A stretch of DNA of 64,000 bases, taken from the NCBI GenBank assembly GCA_029339505.1, contig JAQISU010000032.1, forward strand, positions 5,766,001 through 5,830,000, written 5' to 3'. The position numbers and the translations under genes were made by a program. Every line of letters begins with the position of its first letter. The first letter of the stretch is position 1. The notes beneath the pieces are model-generated. The model was given only the letters and a program-made list of their open reading frames with translations. It had not been told where the DNA came from and ran no database searches. The DNA is from Unio delphinus (taxonomy: Eukaryota; Mollusca; Bivalvia; Unionida; Unionidae). Shown piece after piece: positions 36,186 through 47,856 of this stretch.

Positions 36186-36447
36186 TCGCGTACGTTTGTG
36201 TGGATAGTGGAGTGTGTGTTTGTATACTGTATTTGTATTTACCTAGAGTAGGTCAGACCATTGCGACATTGTTGCCAATGTCCAATGTCGTGACGTCACC
36301 CACATGTTCCGTTCATATTTTCCCTATACAAAATCCAAACTACTCTACTGTCGCTATAGTAGCCCAGGGTGATTTTTAAAATGTTTTCGATTTAGTGGCT
36401 CGGGTGTGTGTCTTGTAATGCTAATTCCCATTGTCGCTAAAGTGGCC
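35783..36447. repeat. 338-bp tandem duplication containing (TG)n
   Basis: Copy 1 is 35783-36120, copy 2 is 36121-36447. Each has a (TG)n run (about 35790-35850 and 36129-36181) followed by ~270 bp that differ at only a handful of positions. The near-identity implies a recent event. Confidence 0.95.
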
Positions 36448-37185
36448 CCATTCACTACTCAGCTGAGTTCGTTTGGATTGCAGAGGTGTATGTTGCATAG
36501 CAATAAAAAGCGGTTGGGAGATTGCTGAGGTATATTTTAAGATTGTAGTTAAACAAACAACAGGTTGCTGGTTTGTATGGTTTGTGACTGGGTTGTAGAT
36601 TAAGTTTAACATCAGCATTCCCGTTCTTAGATCTTAGAACCGTTTGAACTGAGGCTATAAACTTTCGACCTTTTGAAGCTATAAACATTCAATCCATTGA
36701 GGCCTCGTACTCAACCAATGAAGAATTTAATATAGAATTCCCGTTTAAGACCCATGTGGCATTTCCATTTTTTAAAAAAAATTATGGTCTAACGTTAACT
36801 TTTGTTAGCGGCCCAAGTGCTACTTGGACCTTTTCTTTAGCATGCAAGCAAAGGTTCCGCGGTAGAATTATTAAGTACTTCTGAACACATGTCAGTTATA
36901 AAGTGAAGTTATGTGCATTTCCAACACGAAGAGAGAGAGAGAGAGAAAGTTGGGATACCTCTATGATAATTTCATATAGTCTATGAAATATCTTTATCTT
37001 CAGTATTATGGAAACAAACAGAGACAGCTGGTCAAAATGACTGCTCTCATATGATGGAGATATGAACCTAAATAGTTGAAAGGACACTAACATTGGATTT
37101 TTTAAAATATATTTTGTCCGTGTAAATATCACACTGGTTTAACGTCTTTACTATTTATTTATACATCTATCTATCATTTTTCTTT

Positions 37186-37217
<32 letters not shown>

Positions 37218-37274
37218 GGGGTATAGGCTCTTCTGTCCGCAAGCGCAAATCGTGTTATTCAGTACTTGCGCGTC

Positions 37275-37336
<62 letters not shown>

Positions 37337-37716
37337 AACGCAGCATTCACAATTTTACAGTCATATCGCTAAGATATCTGAAGTGCGGCAGTTTATAGTG
37401 ATGTCAAGCATTTGGGGGCATCGTGTCTGTCGCAGACATGTAGTATCATATCACTCAGTCATATTATTTTCACATCAGGCCGGCCAGTCCTTGCAATAAA
37501 CTCTTCATGCTGACTGACAAGCAAGGCAGCTACTTGTACCATTTTATAAGTTTTTGGTCGACTCGCTCTAAACACTTATTCCGCCAGAGCAGTCAGATGA
37601 CATAAGAACTTAGGATGTCAGTTCAGGATTTGATGCATTAGTATTCTTGTGTTACCGTCAGAGAGATGCGGGTGGCTCTTTTCATTGATAATAATAATAA
37701 CACGAAGAAGAAAAGG

Positions 37717-37780
<64 letters not shown>

Positions 37781-38890
37781 GGAAAATTAGAAAAACCACC
37801 TCTCGTCTGCTCGCTAGAGAATACAGTGGGAATTATTTAACCTTATAGTCATCATCGGATGCATTATACGAGTCGAATCACATTCTTAGATTTTAAAAAA
37901 AGACATGTAATAGTAAACATCTTATCTCCTTTCTTTACCGGACAACTGGCTGTTTCTTTTCATTCGTGATTTTCTTCTGAATAATAATGAATGAATTATT
38001 ATAAGATTAACATATTTTAAATTGCCTGCCCCTCCCCCCCCCAGACAGTCTGGAGAGTGAGCATGTCTGTATCAGTACCTATCAACTCACATTTTGTTCC
38101 TTATGAGTAAACACAATGAGTACCAGTGTATCAACGCCACTATATTATTGATTTGCTGCTAGGTTTAACGAAATAAATAGTCAGTTTTGTTGAAGAGCTG
38201 CATATAAACTCTAAATTTGTTTCATAAAGAACGACCAAGACAAACTCCCGGACATTTTTTTTTATATAGATATTTTAAAAACCCGAACGGACGGAAAGTT
38301 GGGACCGAAAAGGAGGACATGTCAAGGATAAAGAAGACGTATGGCAGAAATTATCATCTTTAGTCTCTTGGGTTTATCGAGAAAGCATTTCACAATGCAC
38401 TCGAGACTGAGATTGTCGACTATGTACAGGTGAATTTAATGTAAAACTGTGCTGAAAACACAGTTGCTCTTTAAAAGGTTTTTGTTGTTGATGTTGTTCG
38501 TTGTTGTTTTTTTTTATAATAGGGTGTTTCTTGGAATAATTTAACCACTGAATTTGTTTGTTGTCACCTGATATAATTGCCCGACCTTTACTGGCATACG
38601 CACCAGTTTTTACATATTATGCTGAAATAGACTTAATCTTCATGAGTGTGATGCATACGTATTCTCCGCGAGCAATGTTTGGAAGAAAAATAAAGAGTAA
38701 TACCTTTTCAGCATAATTTAGACTGCAATATTAAGGTCTTGAATGAATGACTGCATATAGGATACAGACCGAGTTGACCTCACCTGAAGGGAGTGATCGG
38801 TTCAAAAGCCCGTATGTACAAAGTCTAAATTTCACGCGGCGTTTATATTCACTGAAGTAATCGCTGTCGCACCTGCATGTTTAATAGTGA
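36448..38890. other. Intergenic stretch upstream of the Rho GTPase gene
   Basis: No supported exon. Contains microsatellites: (GA)n 36932-36947, (ATT)n 37186-37217, (GA)n 37276-37331 and (TA)n about 37720-37778. Confidence 0.6.
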
Positions 38891-38904
38891 ATCCCGTACG
38901 TTAG

Positions 38905-39093
38905 GAAAACCTATTTCTGCCAATGCGATTGGTTTCAATGCTTTCGTGACGTCACGATTTCTATATTTATCTGATATATACATGCCATATTGGTTGCCGT
39001 TCGTATACAGTGTAGGATATCGAGAAGAGCACTTATGAGCATGTTGTGGGACGCATAGAACTTATATTTACTGAATTGTGCTTTTGGAGGAGT
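38905..39093 (+). promoter_or_regulatory. Promoter/5' UTR region of the Rho GTPase gene with CRE and CCAAT motifs
   Basis: A full palindromic cAMP-response element TGACGTCA sits at 38947-38954, 140 bp before the ATG, inside CGTGACGTCACG. CCAAT occurs at 38920-38924, and its reverse ATTGG at 38928-38932 and 38989-38993. An AT-rich TATA-like run (38962-38980) follows the CRE. The clustering just upstream of a strong coding start supports a promoter; the transcription start is not determined. Confidence 0.6.
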
Positions 39094-39247
39094 ATGGCGG
39101 CGACGGCAGGGGAGGAGGAGGATGTGAAATTCATAAAATGTGTTGTAGTTGGAGACGGAGCTGTGGGCAAAACATGCATGTTGATGAGCTACGCTACGGA
39201 TAGGTTTCCGACTGATTACGTCCCCACAGTATTCGATAACTACGCAG
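39094..39247 (+). CDS. Rho-family small GTPase, TC10/RhoQ-RhoJ-like, exon 1
   Basis: Rho GTPases switch between GDP and GTP states at membranes to control actin and vesicle traffic. This exon encodes 51 residues plus one base: a short acidic N-terminus, then [19 protein letters not shown] with the P-loop GDGAVGKT, then [10 protein letters not shown] and switch [11 protein letters not shown] including the effector Thr. 'LMSYA-D-FP' is closest to TC10/RhoQ among the family members I recall. Start: ATG 39094 is the first in-frame ATG after a stop at 39013, and gives a normal short N-terminus. It ends at donor GTCAGT (phase 1), joining exon 2 at 60449. The C-terminal two thirds, including the G4/G5 motifs and CAAX box, are not in the window. 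Confidence 0.93.
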
Positions 39248-40203
39248 GTCAGTGGTAGTGATGATATGCATTTTTTGATAGCTCCGTGTCAGCTTTTACA
39301 TTGTACTAACGTTGTAATCATTATTTTTGATTATGTAAATTCAAATAATGTTTTGTTCGAAGGAAGGTTGTGTTCTATTCACTTTACTCCCCTATTCCCA
39401 GCAAATTTATATCAACTTTGGTGACAGTGCTATTATCTTTTGTTCAGTCGAAATGTGCTTTACTACATGAATTAATCAGTGACATAACCACTCAGCGTAT
39501 GTACAGGTTTAGTGTCGGATACACAAAGACGCAGACTGAGAGTCATATGCACAAAGTGAGATACGCTGATGATTTCGATTCACCTAAACATAAACACACC
39601 TCTAACCTTGCGAGTATTTTCTTCCTACTCGCCGAGTGACTGGGATGAAGTCATCGCCCGTACTTTTCCTGAACTTGATTCACATATAAAGATTTATCAG
39701 GGCAGAGTAGTCCCATACAATTATTTCAATTCAAAACTTGGACGCCCCTGCTTAAAAAGCAGGTAGGATTCCCCGCGGCGGGTTTACTGTTGGCACGTCG
39801 TTTATTATTAGACATGGTTAAACGGGCAGACAGTGAACTTTCTTGTTTTTTTGTTCTCATTTTTCTTTTTCCAATGGCGATACCCGGATTTTACTCGTAC
39901 ATATTGACGGTGCAGTCGCTTCGCACCGAACAGTTTCCATTTGCATGATGCATAATGAATTTACTTCAAACACGAAGCTTAATCGCCGCCAAATTTAAGT
40001 TCTGCCTGTTTTAAAATAGCTCACGAAACACAAGTCTCTCGTCTCATAAGTAAATTATGTATTATACCCCTCCCCCTCTTTTTAAAAAATAGGTATCCTT
40101 GTCCTGAAGAGCTTATGGGATTATACATGAACACTTTCGTTTTATGGTAAGTACACGATATGTTGCCTGTCGTCCGTCCGTTAGAACAGTACGTTTGTTA
40201 TCG

Positions 40204-40485
40204 TTCAATCTGATTAAAATCAGATCTCCACTGTCTTACTTAAAGATCTGACAGCATGGTTAGACATGGTTAGATCTGGGTTATGTTCTCGCGACCGTTG
40301 AATTAGACAGTGGAAACGCGGCTTTCAAAAAGTGATGCTCTTGTGCCATTCTGTCCTAAACGCGAAGATATAAGGATTCATCTGATTGGCTGATGAAATT
40401 TTCGGTAATGGTAATGACATATGTCATCAAAATATGACCCAGAGATCTTCACTCAGAACAGTGGAAATTGATTTTAATCAGATCA
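40204..40485. mobile_element. MITE with CAATCTGATTAAAATCA ends
   Basis: 282 bp with imperfect terminal inverted repeats (about 25 bp, TCTGATTAAAATCA...TCCACTGT at the left and its complement at the right). It is flanked by a 7-bp direct repeat GTTATCG (40197-40203, 40486-40492) and interrupts a host repeat whose continuity confirms the insertion. Related single ends occur at about 55092-55108 and 60221-60250. Confidence 0.85.
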
Positions 40486-40515
40486 GTTATCGCTACTCCT
40501 ACTAAACTACTTGGA

Positions 40516-40837
40516 ACCGCTCCGGTGGCCAAGTGGTTAGAGTGTCCGCTGCTGAAGTGGAAGGTCGTGGGTTCGATCCCAGGCCGAGTTATACGAAAGA
40601 CTTAAAAAATGGTACTAACAGCTGCCTCGCTTGGCGCTCAGCATTAAGAGGTTAGTGTTAGGACTGGTCGGCCTCGTGTCAGGATAATGTGACTTGGTGG
40701 GACATCATGTTATATGTCTGCGGCATGATGCCCCAGTGCTAGACATCACTATAAACTACCTCACTGTAGACATCGTAGCGATATGACTGATTTTTTTTTA
40801 AAGCTTCGTTAAAAATCCTTATCAAACAAACGAACAA
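40516..40837 (+). mobile_element. SINE-B copy 1 (tRNA-derived head)
   Basis: Full length (322 bp). The head 'ggtggccaagtggttagag' (A-box) with 'gggttcgatccc' (B-box) is tRNA-like; a body containing 'gtcggcctcgtgtcaggata' and 'ggcatgatgccccagtgcta' follows, then a tail 'gttaaaaatccttatcaaac' with AAAC/GAAC repeats. A 15-bp target-site duplication ACTAAACTACTTGGA lies at 40501-40515 and 40838-40852. Confidence 0.95.
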
Positions 40838-40969
40838 ACTAAACTACTTGGATGACTGTCATGAAACTTTACACACACATTCATCCCATGTTATTGTTGG
40901 TCTTTATGAAAAAGGTGTTCTTGTTAAATTCTTGTTATTGCTACTGAAGATGAATATAACTTCTCCCTC

Positions 40970-41101
40970 TTAGTAAGGGGGTACTTAATTGGACTTATAC
41001 GTTATCTAGGGAATGACCTCCCTCGATGTTATGACCCAGTGTGAGTGAAAGATAGAATATCAACAGAGAACTGGGCAAGATTATTTGGAATAAATAATGC
41101 A
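40970..41101. repeat. Dispersed 130-bp repeat, copy 2
   Basis: Partner of 29388-29518, same orientation. It begins 'cttagtaagggggtacttaa' and ends 'tggaataaataatg'. Confidence 0.85.
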
Positions 41102-41384
41102 AAACAAGCCCATTTAGACAAGAAAAACAACAATTTTAATTAAACAAATTAATAGTGATAATTTCAATTCAAATTTAATTATGTAAACAGGATTTAATAT
41201 CAAAGTATAATCTGAGTGTATTTCATCATCCTAACGAGTGGTGAAAAGAGCACAGTGTCCACGACTGATTGCATCAACTTTCTCTCGATCGTGATTTAAC
41301 CTTTCCTATTTCCTCAAGCCTTTCTTTTCCGACTGCCTCATCCTTCTTATACTTCCTCGATTTTACTCTGTACTCGTCACTTCC

Positions 41385-41466
41385 CTCTTTCGGACTTCAC
41401 ACGTCACTTCTTCCTTTCCCGACTTAACTCGTCACTTCTTCCTTTCCCGACTTAACTCGTCACTTA
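41385..41466. repeat. ~32-bp tandem repeat
   Basis: Two perfect and one partial copy of 'cgtcacttcttcctttcccg' plus 'acttaact'. Confidence 0.9.
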
Positions 41467-42059
41467 AGTTTTTTGGGACTGTAGAGCCCCCTCTCCCTAA
41501 AAAAAAACGGTTGCCTTAATGTTGTTAACTGTAGAACTTGTGCATCCAGCACTAAACCATGTCTTTCTCACAAGACATACACCTGGTCCCTCCCTTGTTT
41601 AATGAGTAAAGCACTATTCTTTTCTAGGCTTCCACGTAGTTAACTTTCTCTCTCAGAAACTTTCGGACTAAATAATTTCAATCAAGGTTGTCGCTTTAAA
41701 TGCCCATCATTTCCAAGGAATACGCCTTAAATTCATTCGGTCAGTAATAAGCAGTGGTTTCAACAAAACAATTCCCAAGACAGTACTTTGTTTCGTCGGT
41801 CAGAATCTCTGAACTACGTTATATAATGTTTCCCTTTAAAGAACTACTATTTTACACGGTTCGGAAGTTCAGCTATCTCTGTCTCCGGTCATTGAATCGG
41901 AACACTGGACCCATTAAAGTTTTAATATTGACATAGAATAAATTAAGAATAAAGTTCGAAATGACCCATCCGAAATACTCCCCTGGTCTAATTGTGATAA
42001 AATCTTAATGTTCGGTGCATTCAACTTTTAAGGTTCACCACTTATTCAAAATTCGATGC

Positions 42060-42450
42060 TTCACAGCAAAGTAATGGTTATATTGACATTGGGTTTTCAC
42101 TGAGAGACATGCTATTTACTTGCCGATATGATTTCCAAAATTGCAACAACATACTGAAATGTTTCTTATTATGTCTAGTCGGTTGTTGATGAAAAATGGT
42201 GTCTATCTGACTTCCAAAACGACCGCATTACTGGTCATTTGGAAAATCTTGTTAGGGCTACTTCTGTTATATGGCTGGTCATGTTGACAGTCTGCTTTCG
42301 ACAAAAGTTTTTATGATGTTTAGTTAATGGAGTTGGTTCTAATCTGATAGCCACAATATGTCATCAAAGCAGATACATCTTGGAAATCCTGTTATTGTTA
42401 CTTCTCATAGAATGGAAGGTCATGTCAAGATGGAATTTTCACCAAAAACA
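42060..42450. repeat. Dispersed ~150-bp repeat, locus 4
   Basis: Units with 'attgggttttcactgag', 'tatgtctagtcgg', 'gaaaaatggtgtctatctg', 'tggaaaatcttgttag' and 'ttgttacttctc' spaced about 150 bp. Confidence 0.7.
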
Positions 42451-43696
42451 ATAGTACACGATAAAGTTGTTAGTGTTTTATACATGTGGCAAAGAAGACG
42501 ATGATCAGCTCTGGAGTAATGAGCTATATCGAATGACGCAGAGTGAACTGAAATAAAAAAGGCAATCCTTCAAGCACCACTATAGAAAAGGCACTAACTA
42601 CATTGAGGAATTAATAATACATTATTTCCATCAATATAGACGCTGCCGTGAATGTTTGGTGTTAATTGTTTGTTGGGTGTTCAAAAATTTAGGTTTGTGT
42701 GTGACTGATGTTGGCACATAAATATGATAGTTGTTCAGAATGATCTAAAAGCGCGTTGTCCATATCAATGAAGGTATACTGGATAAAGTTAATTTTATAA
42801 TTTGAAGAATTAACGAGTTTTTGAAACACAAGGCCCACAGCTGCCCACATCTTACCAGTGGCGAACGTATTACACAGCGTAATTTCGAAAATGGGATAAT
42901 ATCATTATAAAGGTGCAATCTGATTGCAATAATAATTATGAAAATATTTTACATGCATAATGTACTTTTAAGAAATCATGGGAGCCTATTATTTGTATTT
43001 TAAAAGGAGAAATTATACGAAATGTGAGTCAGAATTGTTGCATACCACAGACAACACTGTGTTGGAATGATTTTAAAAGCACAATTAGCACTAGCGACTG
43101 ACCATTGGGAAATTAGAGTGGCAGGCAGTTAACAGCACGGAGGTATTCATTGTGTAATTCGAAGGTATTATGCACGTAGTAATTGTATCTCCACAATGTT
43201 TGGTTATCTCCGGAGCAGTCGGCTCAGGTAAAGCATTCGACAATCAGCGCTTTGGTGTTTTGGCACAATAAACACACACACACACACAACACACACAGTG
43301 AAAACGTCAAAAAGAAAATGTTGATGTAAAACAAATGGTGATACCATATATTATATCGTATGCTGGTTCTTACTTGAACGTTGTGTATCGAGGTTTTAAT
43401 GCTTTGTGGGCAGACTAAATTTCTGCCGCTGATAATAACTGTTATATGGAGTCTAATGCTTACAATGACACGTACTGTGCTGCATAATGACCAACATCGT
43501 CTGTTTCCTTAATGCATGAATTGATTACATGTATTTACCCATGCTGGGAATATTTAGCATTGTTGATTCGAAACTAAAATCATTTAAGTGTAGTATAAAT
43601 CCACAACAAGAGCAGAATGATTGCATGGAGAAAAGCGTGGTGGGTTGCCTTTAAGGTTATTCAAAGTGGTGCAAGTAAGCCGGTACGGTCAGGTAA

Positions 43697-43736
43697 CGCC
43701 GTACAAAAAAAAAAAAAAAAGAAGAAAAAAAAAACA
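43697..43736. repeat. Poly-A-rich tract
   Basis: Sixteen A, then AG-interrupted A, following 'gccggtacggtcaggtaacgc'. It may be the tail of an unidentified retroposed copy. Confidence 0.7.
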
Positions 43737-44008
43737 ACCGTGTTTTCATATTGGTACCCAGTGCCAGATTACCAATTAAGCACACTTTGCACGTTCTTAA
43801 CGCACCAACCCAACATGCCAACATGGACACAATACAAATTCAGATTAATTGTGGATGAAAAAACTGAATAAAGTATATATAACCAAATCGATCTGCATGT
43901 ACGAGTATTTTGGTTTCGGAATGATGACAACACTGGTATCCCTCCTCCATTTAGCTTTTAATATTGGGTTGGTTTTCTTCAGTTTCACGTTTTGTAGGAA
44001 TGGGTGGT

Positions 44009-44227
44009 TGTTGTTGTATGGTTTAACGCCATTTTTCAGCACAAGATAGTATTATTGGTGGAGGAATAACCCGGGAAACCCCCGGAAAGAACCACCGACC
44101 CACGAGAAGCTACTGGCAAGCTTTCTCACATAGCTACATTAGCCGAATCTGAGACTCGAACCCACGCAGACAGAGGTGAGATGACAGTGATCCGTAACGG
44201 ACAGCGCTTTTGACCACTCGGGGCCCC
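44009..44227 (-). mobile_element. SINE-A copy 5
   Basis: - strand copy with a ~16-bp internal deletion after 'cagcacaagata' and a 12-bp deletion in the A-box region. Short target-site duplication ATGGGTGGT (44000-44008, 44228-44236). Confidence 0.9.
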
Positions 44228-44456
44228 ATGGGTGGTGGTGGTGGAGACTATACTAGTTTCCGTGCGTAAACCCTGGAAGGCCTTAATCCGGCACTGTCGG
44301 TGCCTCACTGGTTACAGTAGCTGCGCACTTTGGACTTTGATCATAGTTTTCATTTGTTTGTCAGCTTTGAACTTTTCACTGTGTCCAAACCCGAATAAAT
44401 CAAATATTTATCCAAAGTATCTTTTGAAAATGACCTCACGGTGTAGTTCTGGCAAT

Positions 44457-44479
44457 ACTACTACTACTACTACAGCTAT

Positions 44480-44557
<78 letters not shown>

Positions 44558-45260
44558 GGACTTTGTATAGCGCCTAATCTTTAAAAGCTCTAAGCGCTTT
44601 ACAACATCTATAATAATAAGACTAAAAACAAAACCAACCCCAAAACCCTCAAGAAAACCCCATGACATTAAAAATATAAAAAAGTGCTGAAAATGTAGGA
44701 AACATTTTTAGGTCTTTAAGTTTGTTCTTGCAGTTGAAAAGGCGAGTTTTAAGAGCACTCTTGAAAGGGATCACTGTGACTTTATGTCTAATTTCAATCA
44801 ACAATTCGTTCCACGTTGCTGGACCCTGGTATGCGAAAGAACGTTGTCCATATGACGTCGTTTTCATAGTTGAATAATGAGTATACAATTATCAGAAGAG
44901 GAGCGTAAGTATCTTGCTAAGTGTACACATGGGTGAGGCCAGATAGGTGTCCTGGACTGGAATACGTCAGTGAAACGTAGCAGAGTAGAAATTTTGTATT
45001 TGATTCAGGATCTAATGGATAGCCAGTGTAGGATATAGAGCAGCGGTGAGGTGTGCTCTGATCGTGGTACTCTAAAGATGATCCGAGCAGCCATGTTTTG
45101 AACTTTGTGAAGTTTCTGGAGTAGATATTGAGACAAACCAGACATAACTGGGTTACAATAGTCCCATCTTGAAAGTACTAATGAACACACAAGTGTTTTA
45201 GCGGCATCAACTGAATGGGTCATTCGGCATTTTTCTCTGCGACTAGAGGTTGACAAACCC
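44457..45260 (-). mobile_element. L2/CR1-like non-LTR retrotransposon, 5'-truncated 3' end
   Basis: Read on the - strand, 45256-45005 encodes a segment typical of the C-terminus of L2/CR1-type reverse transcriptases (DAAKTLVCSLVLSRWDYCNP, then LLQKLHKVQNMAARIIF, then LLYILHWLSI). Frame 44888-44649 continues with TTSYGQRSFAYQGPATWNEL and FKSALKTRLF, the last conserved block. The 3' UTR ends 'agcgctatacaaag', followed by (ATT)n/(AGT)n, which on the + strand is the microsatellite at 44457-44554; such trinucleotide tails are usual for this clade. The ORF is interrupted and the 5' four fifths are missing. Confidence 0.9.
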
Positions 45261-45987
45261 CTGTTCGCGACACAGATAATAGTCGCGATGATATTCTGGA
45301 GGGTCGCCAGGATTTGTGTTGCGAGTGGCAGAACTTACAAAAATCTGGAAACGGGGTCTTGAGGCTCAGAAAGAAAAAAAAATGTTTTATTGTCGCGGCC
45401 CCCAAAAAAGGGCGTGGACCACTGGGCTTGGCTGTAAACAACGTTCAGTAGGTCACTGATTTCATTTCCGGTCCAGCGACAAGACATCATTACCCAATCT
45501 GCATTTTCGCCAAAATACACACAGACAACCAAACAATAACATTCATTCAAGGCATAATCAATATCGTTTATATCCATACCAAGAAAGCATACATCTAAAT
45601 CGCGTATCACCACTACAGTGTGAGAGGAAGCAATGTAAGACATATTACTGGGGCTACATTCTTGTGTACAGACCCCGAGCTAATAATTGTGACCAGAATC
45701 ATCTGGCGATTTACTTGCCAATTTTGAACAATATCCCTACTCCAACTAACTCAGGATGTCACGTCTGTATGTTTAGAGTTTCAAACCTTTTACCCAGTTA
45801 CTTTATTTGTATGACCTGCTTAGGTGTGTCTAATATATATCTTGATTGTAATTTAAACTAACATATTTCTCCCATAAAAATGTATTGATGTGTTTTATGA
45901 AAAATGTAAAATTGACCAGCCACAATGGAATACTTCCACTGTGAAATCTTTAGTTTCAGAGGTAAGTTAATCTTGCAGGTTGTCCGC

Positions 45988-46126
45988 AACGTTCCCTCGA
46001 ATGGTACACGTGCGCTCAATGCTCGTTGCATTGTGCAAGCATTACGGAGACTAGCAAACTTTAATGTTGGATTGACAATTCAGCTGCGCGGGGATGTCTG
46101 AGCAGCTGCGCGCGCGAGGGAACGTT
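45988..46126. mobile_element. 139-bp MITE-like element with CGTTCCCTCG inverted ends
   Basis: AACGTTCCCTCG at 45988-45999 pairs exactly with CGAGGGAACGTT at 46115-46126. The interior is GC-rich (GCTGCGCGCGCG near the right end) in an AT-rich intron. The ends resemble a widespread hAT-type MITE pattern (from memory). The target-site duplication is not clear. Confidence 0.65.
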
Positions 46127-47082
46127 TGCTGCCCGCTATCCCGTAATGTCAAAATATAACTGACCGGTTTTTAAAAAACATCGAAACTTGTTAAGTTTGC
46201 TCACTATATGGATGATATTCTTCCGGGTATTTTTTTCCTTCTTAATTCCTAAAGGCGGTGGCGGTTCGGCTTAGATTTGAAAGTTACAAATCTTCAACAT
46301 CATCTCATCTGTTTGATTGCAGATCATATTCTGTATATGACTAAAGTTTCTTGATCGATATAATGTCAGTTTCTGTCTTGCCGGTAGTCACAAGTAAGAC
46401 ACGGCGTTTCGTGCTAACTGTTTCAAGTGCGAGTCGAGAGAGGTAGAGGGTAAGAGTTAATAAGTAACTTTCCAGCCCAAACCCGCATTTAAAAAATCGA
46501 AGAAAAGTTAAAGATTTTATCGAATATATTTCAGTAGTAGTTAACTGGAAAAAGAACATGAAACTGTAAAATGCATGCGTATTTTTTTTATAAAATCATA
46601 ACGGATATAAACATCAGTGATATATAAGGAAATAAACTTCCCTGATACCTATCTCGCTATTAATTGTGTTACACACACATTTAGGTTGTGTGCTTATATT
46701 GATTAGAGCGTGAATAATAAAGAATGTTGTTGTATCGTACGGCAGTCAAACCTGATTGCATATATCAACACATCACTGATACGGGTATTACGGATTAGTA
46801 GACAATCCCGTTCTGAAGTACCATTGTGTTATGGCAGGTCAAGCACACGTTAATACTTTACATGAATCGTATCCGGAACGTGGTTTGAATGCTTGTTCAA
46901 TATTAGTGGTTTCATTACTGTCATGAAACTGCGTTATCTCATTTAGTAGGGCGTATGATTCGTAATCCAAAGGTCCCGAGTTATCCCCATATTAAAGATA
47001 TTTTTTTCATTTTTTTCTTTTAAATTGGCAAATTTACGACAATTAAGTGTATTTTATCCTCTCGTGCGACGATTGACACGTG

Positions 47083-47291
47083 ATTTGTTTTTGTTTAATG
47101 CCATTTTTCAGCACAATATAGGCTATACATGGCGGCCAGTATTAATGGTGGAGAAATAACCCAGAAGCTACTGGCAAGCTTTCTCACATACCTACAATGG
47201 CCGAACCTGAGACTCGAACCCACGCAGACAGGTGAGATGGCAGTGATCTTTAATGGACAGCGCTTTAGACCACTCAGCCACTCGGGGCCCC
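47083..47291 (-). mobile_element. SINE-A copy 6
   Basis: - strand copy with an internal deletion of ~25 bp around the 'ccccggaaagaacc' segment, otherwise complete. The flanks TGACACGTGAT and TGACGCATGTGAT may be a decayed target duplication. Confidence 0.88.
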
Positions 47292-47475
47292 TGAGTCCCT
47301 GACGCATGTGATGTAACATACCAGCCAGTTTCCTTTCGTCCCTTCTGGTTCCAGTTGTTAGTAATTTAATTTGCATAATAATTTATCATGTTCTTATAAG
47401 TAGATATAAATTAGATTTGGCTTACAACTCTATAAACAGACGACGTAAGGGTGCGCAAAACATCACCTGAAATTT

Positions 47476-47775
47476 ATGGTTTTAGAAATATCTGATGTCA
47501 AGGATACAAAGGTCATTTGTTTACATTTAGATCGAGGGAGGTCAGTGGTTAAATATTTTGAGCTCCATAACGTGTTTCAGTGGATTAATCATTTCAGAAA
47601 TTGTGATTTGTTTGTGCGTGCATCGGACTTGAAACATCTCTTGGAATTTGAGGTCGGACGGTCAAATGTAATTTCTTTATCGGAAAACTGTTTCGGTGTC
47701 GATAATATTTATATCTTCGACATAAAGACGTGTGATGCAGAAACTTATCAATATTCGAGAGGAAAAAAGGAATAA
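47476..47775 (+). CDS. Orphan 99-codon open reading frame
   Basis: ATG to TAA, with AATAAA overlapping the stop (47773 onward). Residue composition is balanced and not low-complexity (KYFELHNVFQWINHFRN, SDLKHLLEFE, NCFGVDNIYIFDIKTCD), unlike the noise frames around it. I do not recognise the family. It lies in the Rho intron, same strand. Possibilities are a captured viral or transposon gene, a retrocopy, or chance. No splice sites or homologous neighbours support it. A second stretch at about 48325-48457 (+) looks similar in composition. Confidence 0.3.
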   Translation: MVLEISDVKDTKVICLHLDRGRSVVKYFELHNVFQWINHFRNCDLFVRASDLKHLLEFEVGRSNVISLSENCFGVDNIYIFDIKTCDAETYQYSRGKKE

Positions 47776-47806
47776 AAAAAACATCTGTATGTGATCAATT
47801 CATGCG

Positions 47807-47808
<2 letters not shown>

Positions 47809-47850
<42 letters not shown>
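47809..47850. repeat. (CA)n microsatellite
   Basis: About 42 bp of CA. Confidence 0.97.

Positions 47851-47856
<6 letters not shown>

Larger units (their letters stand above)
40150..40960. repeat. Dispersed ~150-bp repeat, locus 3, with two insertions
   Basis: 'tcgtccgtccgttagaacag' begins the unit; a MITE (40204-40485) splits it after GTTATCG; it resumes 'gttatcgctactcct', is split again by SINE-B copy 1, then continues 'tgactgtcatgaaacttta'. The same phrase order is seen at 54625-54720. Confidence 0.75.

Noticed and set aside
40516..40600. tRNA gene candidate
   Set aside because: It is the head of SINE-B: flanked by a target duplication covering the whole 322-bp element, and the T-stem pairs poorly.
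44232..44668. Poly-Thr/Asn and poly-Val/Leu frames
   Set aside because: Translation of the ACT/AAT microsatellite at the LINE tail.
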